NCBI RefSeq assembly: GCF_964656455.1
Contig: NC_135717.1
Span: 142,614,308-142,678,307, forward strand
Source of the DNA: Halichoerus grypus
Taxonomy: Eukaryota > Chordata > Mammalia > Carnivora > Phocidae
DNA length: 64,000 nt
Direction of reading: 5' to 3'
Position numbers and translations under genes: made by a program. The notes under the pieces were generated by a model. That model did not search any database. It was not told the origin of the DNA and saw only the letters and a program-made list of their open reading frames with translations. Position 1 is the stretch's first letter. Every line of letters starts with the position of its first letter. Shown one piece after another: positions 34,191 to 46,070 of the stretch.

Positions 34191-34690
34191 ATAATCATAT
34201 GACCTTATGACCCAGTAGTTCTACTTATATACTGAACAAAAATGCATACATATGTTTTCAAAAACAATACTAACATAGTCATAATAGCACTATTTCTAAT
34301 AGCCGAAACTGAAAGCTACCAAGATGGCCATCAAAATTAGAATGTGTAAATAAATTTTGGTATTCACATAATGGAAATGTACAGAGCAATGAGAGTGAAT
34401 TAACTACAAGCATACATACGGGTGACTCTCAAAACATTATATTGAGATAAAGAGCCAGATAATATAACTACATGCTATATGAGTCTATTTCTTTAAAGTT
34501 CCAAAACTGGCAAAACAAATCTATGACTTCATTGTGAGTAGAGGGGGCCATAGAAGGTCTTATGTGGTTCCGGTAAATTTTTTTTTTTCTATCTGTTTCC
34601 TGGTTACATCAGTGAGTTCAATCAGTGAAACTCTATGGAGTTGTATGCATATTATTTGTGCTCTTGTACACATATACTTCAACTAATAGT
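34191..34690 (+). mobile_element. Old L1M 3' end
   Basis: 'CTTATGACCCAGTAGTTCTA', 'GATGGCCATCAAAATTAGAA' near 34,325, 'ATATTGAGATAAAGAGCCAG' near 34,439 and a final 'CTTGTACACATATACTTCAA' follow the L1M ORF2-end and 3' UTR order. Strongly diverged. Confidence 0.65.
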
Positions 34691-35018
34691 TTTTAAAACT
34701 CACTAATAAATTCCATAAGCAAAAGAATTATTTTTGGTAAGTATTCATAATCTTCAATGAGTTTCAAAAATGGATCTTATTCTAATGTCATATCTGCTAC
34801 TTTTCTGAAGAATAAATGTTCTCACTATTTTTGTTTTTCATAAATTTGTCTGCAATTGTCTTCAAAATTGCATTTGTGGTTAATAAATTTAAAATGGTTG
34901 ACTTATTTGATTGAACCTCTTCTGAAGATCATAATCTTATTTGAGAAAATAATCTCTCTATAGACACTGAGGTAACAGAAACCCAGTAAAGATTTTGGTC
35001 AACGGAGGGTATTCTCAC

Positions 35019-35030
35019 TTCTACTTTTTT
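35019..35030. repeat. Left TSD of SINE
   Basis: TTCTACTTTTTT against TTCTATTTTTTT at 35222-35233, one mismatch. Confidence 0.75.
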
Positions 35031-35221
35031 TAAAGATTTTATTTATTTATTTGACAGAGAGAGACACAGCGAGAGAGGGAACACAACCAGGAGGAGTGGG
35101 AGAGGCAGAAGCAGGCTTCCTGCTGAGCAGGGAGCCCGATGCGGAGCTTGATCCCAGGACCCTGGGATCACGACCTGAGCCAAAGGCAGATGCTTAATGA
35201 CTGAGCCACCCAGGTACCCCG
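35031..35221 (-). mobile_element. SINEC, antisense
   Basis: TAAAGATTTTATTTATTTAT, GA-rich body, reversed head ending GAGCCACCCAGGTACCCC. Full length. Confidence 0.96.
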
Positions 35222-35233
35222 TTCTATTTTTTT

Positions 35234-35836
35234 TCATATTGAAATGGATACCTATTTCAACCCACACAATTTCAAATGTACCTGTATTTTTGCTTTCACT
35301 CAGAGAAACTTTTTATTACATTGCATAAGGAAACTAGATAATAAATTCCATATTTACTTTTTAAAATTTCATAAAATTTAGATGCTGCAAAATCATAGGG
35401 CCTCTCAAGTTATTTCAATTTTGGCATAGAATATAAATTTATTCAATTAAGCATAAGAGTTCCTTCAAAAGAGTCTTAAGACAAATCAATATGTAATAAC
35501 AATTACTCCATTTCAAAACTACATCTCATATATGTGTTCCCATCATTTAATTTGCTCACTTCCTCTTTGCTTTAGTAGATAGCAAATGATCTCCTATTTT
35601 CAAGTATCATTTGCAGTAATTGTAACCTACTAAAAGCTCTAAAAGCTGAAGATTGTTAGTGCATCATTTATTGGTTATAGGTTTCCAAATGATTTTGGCC
35701 AAATGCAAACAAATTTAGAACACTAATCCATAAAATAAGTTTAATATTATTTTAAGACACTTGGATTATTTTAAAAAGTTCATCAAAGGCTCAATAGTTT
35801 AAAAACCCAATTGGTAATGAGCAGCAAAGATAGAAG
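35234..35836. other. Unassigned AT-rich DNA
   Basis: No recognised feature. Confidence 0.55.
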
Positions 35837-35850
35837 TCACATATTGTTAT
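35837..35850. repeat. Left TSD of L1
   Basis: TCACATATTGTTAT against TCAAATATTGTTAT at 37408-37421, one mismatch. Confidence 0.85.
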
Positions 35851-36306
35851 TGTCAACTAATCTTCGACAAAGGAGCAAAGAATATCCAGTGGAAAAAAGA
35901 CAGTCTCTTTAACAAATGGTATTGGGAAAACTGGACCTCAACATGCAGAAAAATGAAAATGGACCACTTTCTTACACTACACACGAAAATAAATTTAAGA
36001 TGGATGAAAGACCTAAATGTGAGACAGGAAACCATCATAATCCTAGAGGAGAACACAGGCAGCAACCTCTTTGGTCTCAGCCATAGCAACTTCTTACCTG
36101 AGGCAAGGGAAACAAAAAGCAAAACTGAACTATTGGGACTTCATCAAAATATAAAGCTTCTGCACAGCGAAGGAAACAATCAACAAAACTAAAAGCCTGT
36201 GGAATGGGAGAAGATACTTGCAAAGGACATATCTGATAAAGGGTTAATATCCAAAATCTATAAAGAACTTATCAAACTCCACACCTAAAAAACAGATAAT
36301 CTAGTT

Positions 36307-36322
36307 AAGAAATGGACAGAAG
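36307..36322. repeat. Left TSD of SINE inside L1
   Basis: AAGAAATGGACAGAAG against AAGAAATGGGCAGAAG at 36519-36534. The right copy matches the L1 family sequence, so the mismatch arose in the left copy. Confidence 0.93.
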
Positions 36323-36518
36323 GGACACCTGGGTGGCTCAGTTGGTTAAGCTTCTGCCTTCAGCTCGGGTCATGATCTCAAGATCCTGGGATCGAGTCCC
36401 CCGCCCGGCTCCCTGCTCGGTGGGGAGTCTGCTTCTCCCTCTGCCTCTGACCCTCCTCCCTGCTTGTGCTCTCTCTCTGTGTCTCAAATAAATAAATAAA
36501 ATCTTTAAAAAAAAAGAA
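36323..36518 (+). mobile_element. SINEC inserted in L1 ORF2 relic
   Basis: GGACACCTGGGTGGCTCAGTTGG head, a B-box-like region, a CT body and an AATAAATAAATAAAATCTTT tail. An older sequence variant (AAGCTTCTGCCTTCAGCTCG) than 15376-15582. Confidence 0.96.
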
Positions 36519-37421
36519 AAGAAATGGGCAGAAGACATGAATAGACACTTTTCCAAAGAAGATATCCAGATGGCTAATAGACACATGAAAAGATGCTCAA
36601 CGTCACTCATCATCAGGGAAATAATAATCAAAACCATGATGAGATACCACCTCACACCTGTCAAAATGGCTAAAATTAAGAACAAAAGAAGCAACAGATG
36701 TTGGCAAGGATGTGGAAAAAGGGGAACCCTCCTGCACTCCTGGTGGGAATATAAACTGGTGTAGCCACTCTGGAGAACAGTATGGAGGTTCCTCAAAAAG
36801 CTAAAAATAGAACTACCCTATGACCCAGCAATTGCACTACTAGGTATTTAGCCAAAAGATACAAAAATACAGATTTGAAGGGGTACATGCACCCCCGTGT
36901 TTATGGCAGCATTAACAACAGTAGCTAAACTATGGAAAAAGCCCAAATATCTATCAACTGATGAATGCATAAGAAGAAGTGGTATATTTACCCAATGAGA
37001 ATATTACTCAGCCATCAGAAGGAATGAAATATTGCCATTTGCAACAACATGGATGGAGCTAGAGTGTATTATGCTAAGCGAAATAAGTCAGTCAGAGAAA
37101 GACAAATAGCATATGGTTTCACTCATGTGTCAAATTTAAGAAACAAAATGGATGAACATATGGGAAGGGGGAAAAAGAGAGGGAAACAAACCATAAGAGA
37201 CTCTTAATGATAGAGAACAAACTGAGGGGTTGATGGAGGGAGGTGGTTGGGGGATGGGCTAGATGAGGATGGGTATTAAAGAGGGCACTTGTGATGAGTG
37301 GGCGTAGTATGTAAGTGATGAATCACTAAATTCTACTCCTGAAACCAATACTGCACTGTATGTTAAATAACTAGAGTTTAAATAAAAACTTGAAAAGGAA
37401 AAAAAAATCAAATATTGTTAT

Positions 37422-38731
37422 GCTAAAGTAATTTTTTGGTATTTAGTATCAGCTTCATTGTAAAATATTTTAGTTCAATTACTTAAAAGTATATACTAAA
37501 AAAATTCTTGCAATTATTGACAATCCTATTTTGATTGGTGGAATATCACTGTTTGTTTCTACACAATTATAAATTTGTATGAGCACCATAATCAAAATCA
37601 AATCACATTACTATTCCAAGAGTTCTGAATTTGATAAGAAAACAGGTTTTCCATGACATTGTGCTCCATCGAAATTTGTATTTAAATTTTCACCACAAAA
37701 CCACTAATTTTATGTTCAACATTCAATTTCTTAACTAAATTTACAGTAGCATTCATAATAATGTCAGATATTTCACCTTATATAGAATGAAGTTCTAAAA
37801 GCTTTACTTCAATTTCATGAAATGAATGAAAACAGTAAATTAAGTCAACTGATTTTCTCTCTGGTATTATTGACCAAAAAGTCATTGTTGATGTAAAACA
37901 TTACCTTTTACCTGTTTCTAAAGTTCTTCTTCTTCTAATGAACCCGCACATTAAAAGTGACTGTTTTGTTTTTTGTACATGTGAAAGAAACCTTAGAAAA
38001 AAAATTAGTGAAATTATTTTAGAAGAATAGCTATTTGCTCTAAATAAAAAGCCATGGTTTAGAGAGAGCTCCATAAATACATCTTCTACAGTTCCATGAG
38101 TTAATTACCCATCTTCTGGAACAACATCTTCTTAAAATGAGTACTTACATTTGAAGTAAATGCTGATGCCTTTTCAGCAGATTTGGGACTTTTTATTTTC
38201 ATGGGCCATTGATATCACCATAAGCCCCATGACAGATGTTAAATGTAAGCAAACATTTTGAGCAAGTTACATGTTCATCAGTTTTCTTGTGAAATGGGTC
38301 TTTGGTATCTAATATCTTATTAAACAAGCAATTATATTTTTTGACTTGTCGGAATGTAAAAATATTAACAAACATAAAATAAATGCATATATTAATAGTT
38401 ATGTATTTATGTCAAACAATAAATGGCAAAACCACTGAGCAAGAACATTCAGAATCTCTTTACTTTCTAAAACAGGAGGCTCAGCCTCTGTTTCTTGCTC
38501 ATATTTCCTACACCTAACCTAGAATTTTCTGTTGTTGCTGCTGCTTCTATGTAGCCCCTGTATCATACAGGTTGTGAAATGGGCCATGACACAACAGACT
38601 GTCTCGTCAGTGTCCAGCAGGGGCCTAGAAGATTCTTTTTCTTATTCTTTCCCGCTGCCCGCAAAGAGAAGCATTCGTTATTTTGTGCTTGGAAAGAGAA
38701 GGGGAAAAGACACAAATTGTTACTGGAAACG
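37422..38731. other. Unassigned DNA
   Basis: AT-rich to about 38,500. The last 230 bases (38,500-38,731) are less AT-rich and hold overlapping open frames on both strands, but with no recognisable domain. Confidence 0.5.
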
Positions 38732-38742
38732 ATGAAGTGTTT

Positions 38743-38973
38743 GGGGCACCTGGGTGGCACAGTTGGTTAAGCCTCCGACTCTTGGTTTCCACACAGGTTG
38801 TGATCTTGGGGTCTTGGCACCGAGCCCTGCCTGGAGCTTTGTGTTGGGCTCTGCACTCAACGTGGAGTCTGCTTGAGACTCTGTCTTCCTCTTTCTCTCC
38901 ACCTCTTCCCCTCTGTGTGCGTGCTCTCTCTCTCTCAAATAAATTTAAAAAAATAATAAATTTTTTTTTAAAA
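38743..38973 (+). mobile_element. SINEC, older variant with feliform-like middle
   Basis: Head GGGGCACCTGGGTGGCACAG, then a middle reading CCGACTCTTGGTTTCCACAC and GGTTGTGATCTTGGGGTC, unlike the other copies here but similar to older carnivoran SINEC types. Tail AAATAAATTTAAAAAAATAATAAA. The TSD ATGAAGTGTTT (38732-38742) matches ATGAAGACGTGTTT (38974-38987) apart from three extra bases. Confidence 0.92.
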
Positions 38974-38987
38974 ATGAAGACGTGTTT

Positions 38988-39733
38988 AACAGGTAGACAT
39001 GGGAGTGAAGAAACTTCAAATGGAGAGAATGGCTGTAGCAAAAATGTACAACCTATTTTACTGTTGGTAAGTAAACCAACTTTCTCTGTAGCAGTAATAC
39101 AAAAGCTTAAGCTGTAGTCAAATCCCTTAAGGAATACCAATGCTTTCCACACCAATAAAATCTTCAGTACATTTTCTTGATACATTCCAATACGTGGCAT
39201 CATGCTGCTGGTGGTAAAAAATGATTTTATATATGTGTTAATGTTAAAAATTAAATAGTGAGATAAGTATTGCCTTCAATCTCTCTAATTCAGAAAGAAA
39301 ATCTCACTTTGTTGTCTATTTGTCTTAAACACCTTTCTAGACTTATTAATATGTTTTTTAGGTAATATTTATCTGGCAAAATTTTAATAATTATTAAATA
39401 AATTTAAGGATTAAAAATTAAAATAATAAAACTAAAATTGTTTTAGTTTTATAATTATTAACTTTTACATTTGATTTGTGGAAATTGATTTTTTTATTTA
39501 AAGTCATGATGTAAAGTTTAATTTTAAATCTCTTTAAGTCAAAAAAGGAAAGTTGATTTAAATACAATATTTAGCAAATAATGCAGTTTGCAAAATGGTA
39601 AAAATTTCAAAGGATATATGTAAGTGCTTAAATTTGAGGATATATGTTAAATATTTGGAAGCAATCTTTAAAGAAAATTCTAAATTCACCAAAATAGTGA
39701 ACGTATATTTTAATGTGTCAAAATAAATTTAGA
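38988..39733. other. Unassigned AT-rich DNA
   Basis: No recognised feature; 39,395-39,560 is extremely A/T-rich. Confidence 0.55.
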
Positions 39734-39751
39734 CTTAGATTTGTCTTTTAT
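39734..39751. repeat. Left TSD of SINE
   Basis: CTTAGATTTGTCTTTTAT is repeated exactly at 39967-39984 (18 bp). Confidence 0.95.
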
Positions 39752-39966
39752 TTTTTTTTTAATATTTTATTTATTTATTTGATAGAGAGAGACAGATAGT
39801 GACAGAGATAGCAAGAGAGAGCACAAGCAGGGGGAGAGGCAAAGGGAGAGGGAGAAGCAGGCTCCCCATGGAGCAGGGAGCCTGATGTAGGGCTCCATCC
39901 CAGGACCCTGGGATCATGAGCTGAGCTGAAGGCAGACCCTTAACCAACTGAGCCACCCAGGCACCT
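39752..39966 (-). mobile_element. SINEC, full length, antisense
   Basis: T-run, AATATTTTATTTATTTATTT, GA-rich body with GACAGATAGTGACAGAGATAG variation, reversed head ending GAGCCACCCAGGCACCT. Confidence 0.96.
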
Positions 39967-39984
39967 CTTAGATTTGTCTTTTAT

Positions 39985-41025
39985 AAAGACTTTTCCTGAT
40001 GTCCTATATAGAAGGCAACATTTATTTCATTCCAAGTTTTATCTCTTTATCTTTTCAACATGCAATCAACCTGGAAAATTTTAAAGTGGTTCATCTATTT
40101 TTTTTCTTAAATATTTCCCACAAATTCTACAAGTGTGATATGATCTTGTCTGTTATCTGATCTCTCCCTTCCAAAAGAACATATTTAACACGTTCCCCTA
40201 TTTGGATCTACATTCAAAATATTCTACAGAAATTGGAGGGGAAATGTAATATAAAATATTTTTATGCAATATCCACTAAGTTAACCACTACATCTGGTTA
40301 TCAGAGCACTTTTAACTACAATGTGTTTTTATTACTATCTGCGTAATAAATTGGGTTCCTTTGGGTTGGAAAAATATTTCTATTGTTTTTTGAAAGTAAA
40401 CAACATAAAAATATGGCTATTACTCATTTACTTCAGACTCTGATGCATTTAAAAATCAGCTTAAACACTCTGCAGCAGCCATTCCCCATATATCACACAA
40501 TATTAACAGCTTATACAGAAAGAACTTTTTCAAATGACACCAAAAGAAAAAAAAACCTCAGTTATATTTTACATCACATGCATCAATTCCTTGGTTACAT
40601 TAGAGTTTGTGTTTATAGTTTAACTTGCTGCATTGTAATTTATTTCTGAAAATTTGCCAAGACACTGAACTCAGCCTTTATTTCTATTCCTTTCTTACAT
40701 CAATTCCTATATCATGCCTTATGTTTCTAAATTAAGTCCAACATTAACCTGTAATCAGACATTCACATAAGATGTACTGAACATTAATTGTAAGTTGAAG
40801 TGATCTCAGAGCCACAAAAAAAATATTAGTGTTACAAAAATGGAAAAAGGCAGAGTCTCTGCTATGAAGTATAAAAGCTAGTTGGGAAACACAAAATATA
40901 AACATGGAAAAAATCTAAGGGAATTTAAGAAGTAATTTGCAATTTGATATAAATTAATTAAAGTAGTAGTTGGCAATTAAGAAAAACGAAATGAAAGGGC
41001 AGCACATTGTCAATGAAAGTCCTAA
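39985..41025. other. Unassigned AT-rich DNA
   Basis: No recognised repeat. The 88-codon frame at 40383-40649 has no domain support. Confidence 0.55.
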
Positions 41026-41570
41026 ATGTACCATTTATTAGCTGGGTAATCTTAAGCAGGTTTCCTAAAAATTCAATAACTCACTTTCCTTATCCGTAAA
41101 ATGTCTGTCATATTAACACATACTAGGCAGGTACGCTGGCTGTTCAGCTCTCTCCCCTTCTATGTTCATCGGGTTTTGCTGGGAAATGTTTGCCCATCTA
41201 CAGACTCCATTTCTCAGTTCCCATTGCGACCAGGTATGGCTATGTGACTAGTTCTTACTGATGGAATCTGAACAAAAGTAAAGTTGGTCTCTTCTGAGCC
41301 AAGATTATTAAGCAGGATATTTTTCCACCATACTTTCTTTCTCCTTCCACTAGCTGAGAGCAGATGAATCACTGCATGGAGAGCAGCTGCCCACCTACGG
41401 GCAGTATTATCCTTTGACTATTCAACTGAGCTTTTGGGTTTGAGCCTTTGGTAAAGTAGTTTACCCTACTCTGACTAATAAAACTGACCTAGGGTTGTAA
41501 TGAGGAACAATTTAACATATCGTCTCACACACAGTCGATGCTCAGTAAATGTTACCAGTAATGCTTTTAC
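41026..41570 (+). mobile_element. MIR SINE, split by an LTR
   Basis: The MIR core 'GCTGGGTAATCTTAAGCAGG', TTCCTTATCCGTAAAATG lies at 41,040-41,105, and the MIR 3' end 'GGGTTGTAATGAGGAACAAT' plus 'GATGCTCAGTAAATGTTA' lies at 41,492-41,560. The gap between them is the LTR-like segment 41125-41485. Confidence 0.7.
41125..41485 (+). mobile_element. MLT1-like (MaLR) solo LTR inside MIR
   Basis: 'CTATGTGACTAGTTCTTACT', 'GAGCAGATGAATCACTGC', a CTGCCCACC stretch and a final 'CCTACTCTGACTAATAAAAC' follow the order of MaLR LTRs ('...gccctgactaataca'). About 360 bp, typical length. The 5-bp TSD is not resolved. Confidence 0.55.
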
Positions 41571-43143
41571 CATGAAATATCTTTTGACATTTGCCTAGTT
41601 GCCTTGTCAATCAGTTCTTCCTATAAGAAAGCTGAAAAAAATGTCAATCAACTTGAGAAAATTTAAACACTAAACCCTATTTTAAGGCTGTATTTTTAGT
41701 ATGCCATTTGAGCCATGAAGCGTTCCATATTATCTGAAGAAAGTAAGTTATTCTGTCATACTGGATCTCCAGGGTTTTGTACAGTAAATGCCTGCATCTT
41801 TTATATTTATTATTGTAATTATTTGATCAATGAACAAATGAATGATCCAAACTGATAATCATCTCTACAACTAGACTGTAGTAACTTGATATGTTGGCTT
41901 CAGGTTATGCACTAAAAATAACTGGATAGAGGTTCAGCAATTTTTTTCAGTCTTTAATGTTGAAGAGAGTTTATATCTTAAATAACCCACTGATTTTTAT
42001 AAGGTGGTAAATACTACATTTTTCTGGTTGCTTTTCAATTGAATCTAATTCTTCAGTAATCCATTCAGTAAACAACAAGTTATTGATTTTGTTGGATGTA
42101 TAAATCCAATCTCATGTAGAACTTACTATTTGACAACCTATATCACACATGTTATTTCTTAGGAGTCTCACTGCTTTGGCTGTTATTTTATCAGTCACTT
42201 TCAGAATATCTGACACCAGTTTTTGTTGTAACACCATCTTATGACATATGGTCATCTTCCAACTCTTCGCGATCATATAGGATTTCTGTCATTCACAAAT
42301 CAGGTATTTTCCCACTGGTTCAGAGTATTTCACAACTAATTAAATGGTAAATGATCTCCACTTTTTGCTTTATTCTATAGAAAGTATTATAAATCCAAGC
42401 CAGAGAAACTGATTGTGAATTCAGCTTACGGATCTATTTTTGCACAGTAATGCACAATCTAAGTACAGCATATTTGCCACTCTGACACTTTTTATAAATT
42501 AAAAAAATTAAATTGAAATATTTAATACACTAGTGAAAGAAAATAGTCTGAGGAAATATAGACTAAAAATAAGCATTGAAAATCTTTTGTCCTAAGACAA
42601 AATTTGGGAGTAAAGGAATTTACTGTGTTCTCTATCAATGATCAAGATAGTTCTGTAGATTTCACCCCCCCAAAAAAACCCTATGTACAGAAGAACACAT
42701 CTAGAACTAGATAACTAATGACTACGAAAAGACAAATATAAATCAACAATGTTTTCCAAAATCCTTTTGCAATTTATTTATAAATGAAGAAAAGGCTATA
42801 ATACCTTTAGCATTCTGAAATAAATAATGAACCTTCACACAGACATATTCAAGAGTGAGGATCTCCTGACCAATTATGTTTCTACTACCAAGGACATTTC
42901 CAGTGAACCTTAAGTAAACTGCTTCGAATTTAATAATTGAAATCTCTATGTATAAACTGAAAGACATAAAATTGTGTTTCCCTTAAAGTAAAACAAGAGT
43001 TGTATTTCTTAAATATTGCTTAATATCTTGAAGGTCACAAAGACAGGAATCCCCAAAACCTTTTTCATCATAAAACACAATGTTTCTAAACATATGAGTA
43101 GTACAGCCCTTGGTGTTGGTTGGGGATATAATACATGCACTTA
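41571..43143. other. Unassigned DNA, repeat-poor
   Basis: About 1.6 kb without a recognised repeat or convincing ORF. Confidence 0.5.
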
Positions 43144-43201
43144 CATTTCAGTTGTGTCTATTACATCTGAAACATTTCAGTTGTGTCTATTATATCTGAA
43201 A
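43144..43201 (+). repeat. 29-bp tandem duplication (two copies)
   Basis: The units 43144-43172 and 43173-43201, each beginning CATTTCAGTTGTGTCTATTA, differ at one base (C/T). A simple slippage or end-joining duplication in otherwise unique DNA. Confidence 0.95.
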
Positions 43202-43664
43202 CAGATTCACCTAACGTAAATAAATTCCACTCTAAAACTAGAGGCCCAAAGCACAACGCCTCTAATCAAACACATGATCTGTCTTCTGGTTCTCGCACTC
43301 TTCAAAATCCGATTCCCTCCCCACATGAAAAGAAAACTGTAGTCCTATATTCCTAACCAAGTAATATATCAATGTTATCTTTTTTTCCAAAGAACCTTGT
43401 TCAGCATAACCTGTTCCTAGTGAAGTCGAATGCCAGAAAAATCTGCGTATAAGGGAAGCAATCATTTTAAAGGACTACAGGTAGTCTGGGTAGTTTGGCT
43501 CCCATTTACAAATTAAAACCAGGGAACCTGGAAACATCAGGTGAAAACTGAATACAGCTAAATAGTAAAAGATACCTATGATGGGACAGTACTTCTGGGT
43601 CTACTAAATGCTGTTATTCTACCTAATTGGGCAATGTTTACTGATCTATCCTTTCCATCAGAAC
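43202..43664. other. Unassigned DNA
   Basis: No recognised feature. Confidence 0.5.
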
Positions 43665-43880
43665 TGGATGATAGCTAACATTTATTTCACACATATCAGA
43701 TGCCAAGCACCTTACTAAATACATTACATACACTAAATCATTTAATCCTTCCAGCAACCTATGCAAGTAGATACTATCATTGTCCTTTCTTACTATTTAA
43801 TAAATAATGCTACCAAAGTTAATATTGCCCATCCTTACAGTTAGCACATAACTTGCTGTCTATTTTGGAATACTTTGAGA
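43665..43880 (-). mobile_element. MIR SINE, antisense
   Basis: 'TAGCTAACATTTATTTCACA', 'GATGCCAAGCACCTTACTAA', 'TCATTTAATCCTTCCAGCAA' and 'AGATACTATCATTGTCC' are the reversed MIR 3' half in order. Confidence 0.75.
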
Positions 43881-44404
43881 GTGAAGGTATGTTTGTCTTA
43901 CCCATATTTTATAATGGATTTAAGAAAACAGAAGTACGCTATATATGTTATTGTTTTTCTAGCACTTAAAAACCAGTATAATTCTAAATTTTTATTTTAC
44001 TAGTTCCAAATACTTGAGACTGATTGTATGGCATCTAAGTAGCAATACTAAACAATGTTCAGCGATGTTTGTTTTATATTTCACATAAGCGGAAAAAAAA
44101 ACTTGGCAAGAGGAGCTAGATAGGAAAAATACAGAGAATCTTATGTTCTCTTTAGATATACAGAAATGTCAAGCTTTTAAGTAAAATTCCTTAAGTCATT
44201 TCTTTAAAAGGGGTAATTGTAAAACAAATTAGAGGACTGTATGTAAACCTAAATCCATTTGTAAAGGTTAATTGTTCATCTCAGAAATGTCAACATAAAA
44301 CAATTACAAGGTACCATCCATTCATTTAGCACATTTGTTCAGGACACACTCGAAAGCTAATAGTTTAGACTTAGTCTAAATGCTGCATGATACATAGTTT
44401 CAGT

Positions 44405-45170
44405 TAGAGAAATGATTTAACTGACATTTATTGACTACCTACTATGTGCCAGGTGGGTAGGGATGGCAAGAAGAAAACAGTCAAATTCTACTTAGGGATG
44501 TGTATGTGGAAAGAGAGGAAAAGGCTAACAATGTAAATAATCATAAATAAGCACAATTTAGCAGATATTAATAATTGCTATAAAATATATTACTGAAATA
44601 GTGACTGGAGGATAGCAGGGTACTTTTGATTGAATTATTAAGGAATTTCTTTCTCAGGAGTAAACACTTCAGCTGAGATTTTAATTATAGGAAGAAATTG
44701 ACCATGAGAAGATTGAGGAAGTACTTGATGCCAGAGAAAAAAGCAGATTCAGAAGCCTGAGATGTGAACAAGGTTGGCAGGTGGAGAGAAAGGAGAATCC
44801 AGTGGGCTAGAGCTTGGGCACACCAGAAGAGCAGGGTGTCAGGTAAGGTTGGGGAAGTCAGCACTAGCCAGAGCACCAGTCCTTTAGACCCTGGTACTTG
44901 TGGGTTCAATAAAACGCGTCTAGAGTCTTAATGAGTCGGTAATATGATTTGGGATACATTTTAGACACATCACTTTGGCTGAAGTGCAAAGAGATTATAG
45001 GAGGGCAGAATGGAAACACTGCGACCAAATGAGTTGTCTTCTAGGTAGCCAAACGGTGGCTACAGTCTGAGACAGAGCTTTGGAAGAAGGAAGAGGCAGA
45101 CTGATTTGGAATATATTTTGAACCAGAACAAGAAAGAGTTACTGACAAGACTTTCTGGTAAAGAAATCAC
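44405..45170 (-). mobile_element. L2 LINE, antisense, 3' end and ORF2 tail
   Basis: It starts with reversed L2 3' words ('GACATTTATTGACTACCTAC', TATGTGCCAGG) and runs to 'CACATCACTTTGGCTGAAGT' near 44,968 and 'GTTGTCTTCTAGGTAGCC' near 45,031, the reversed RT-tail part. Confidence 0.65.
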
Positions 45171-45530
45171 AGATCCTTTTTTTTTTCTGCCATAAAGTTT
45201 TGGCTAAATTAATGAGCTCAGTTTTTGTTGTTTTGTTTTGTTTTTTGCCTGTCAATTCTGGGAGTCAATTTCAGGTGCTCAGAGAACTCTCTAAAATTGT
45301 ATGCAAAATAATTGAATGCATTTATTTATATATATACAATTTTGAGGGGAAGTGAGTTCATTACCTCCATCAGGTAATCAGAGATCTGTGACCCAAAGCA
45401 AGAGAAGAAACTATTTTAACTTACCTACAAGATACTTTTAGTGATGTCTTCTGGAATATTGGGATCTTAAATATTCACGGCTTTAGATTGTGGCTGCCAT
45501 ACTCTATGCAGAGATAAAGAATCGCTTTTA

Positions 45531-45717
45531 GGGGCCCCTGGGTGGCTCAGTTGATTAAGCTTCTGCCTTTGGCTCAAGTCATGATCTCAGGGTCCAGGAT
45601 CGAGTCTTGCATCAGGCTCCCCACTTCTCCCTCTTCCTCTGCCCCTCCCCCTGCTTGTGCTCTCTCTCTCTTTCTTTCCCCTCTCCCTCAAAAAATAAAT
45701 TAAATCTTAAAAAAAAA
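45531..45717 (+). mobile_element. SINEC
   Basis: GGGGCCCCTGGGTGGCTCAG head, CT body with a small internal loss (no CTGCTCGGCGGG segment), short AAATAAATTAAATC tail. Flanks AAGAATCGCTTTTA and AAGAATTTCTTA are a decayed TSD. Confidence 0.93.
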
Positions 45718-45824
45718 GAATTTCTTAGTTTTTCTTGAAAACATTTCTTAAACCAAATATGCAATCTACATATTAATTCCACAATGTAAATAGTGGATTT
45801 AATAATGAGCCCATTTGACGTTAG

Positions 45825-46070
45825 TATCATAGAGGTAAAAAAGTCTTGGGTTCTGGAATCAGAAAGACTATTGAAATCTAAGATCTGTCACTTACTAACT
45901 GTGTGACCTTGGGCAAGTGAATATATTTCAGTTACCTTACATTTAACATAGGGATAATGATAGCATAATCCTTCTCTTGGGTATTATTTTAGGGATTAAA
46001 TGTGATATTTAATGTAACAGAAAAGCAAGTTAGAGATTAAGTATTCAACAAGTCAGCTATTAATATAAAA
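45825..46070 (+). mobile_element. MIR SINE
   Basis: 'GGTTCTGGAATCAGAAAGAC' (tRNA-related part), 'CTGTCACTTACTAACTGTGT', GACCTTGGGCAAGT core, and 'ACATAGGGATAATGATAGCA' follow the MIR consensus order on the plus strand. Confidence 0.82.

Larger units (their letters stand above)
35851..37407 (+). mobile_element. L1, 5'-truncated, with a SINE inside
   Basis: Starts in ORF2 downstream of the RT ('CTAATCTTCGACAAAGGAGC'), runs through 'AGAATATCCAGTGG', the region equivalent to 35953-36192 in frame, then after the SINE the C-terminal motif with [16 protein letters not shown] (frame 36537-36764), and ends in the 'CTGTATGTTAAATAACTAGA' 3' type. The cysteine motif has lost one cysteine position (TGC to TCC giving HSWW). 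About 1,360 bp of L1 proper. Confidence 0.93.

Noticed and set aside
38500..38731. Possible exon: pyrimidine-rich stretch ending CTATGTAG at 38,554 then a relatively GC-rich open stretch
   Set aside because: A branch-point-like site is not evident, frames are broken within about 65 codons or run into the SINE, and no domain is recognisable.
38625..39203. 192-codon minus-strand ORF and an overlapping 144-codon plus-strand ORF (38683-39117)
   Set aside because: Both run straight through a SINEC copy (38743-38973), whose composition keeps frames open on both strands; no domain, no splice signals.
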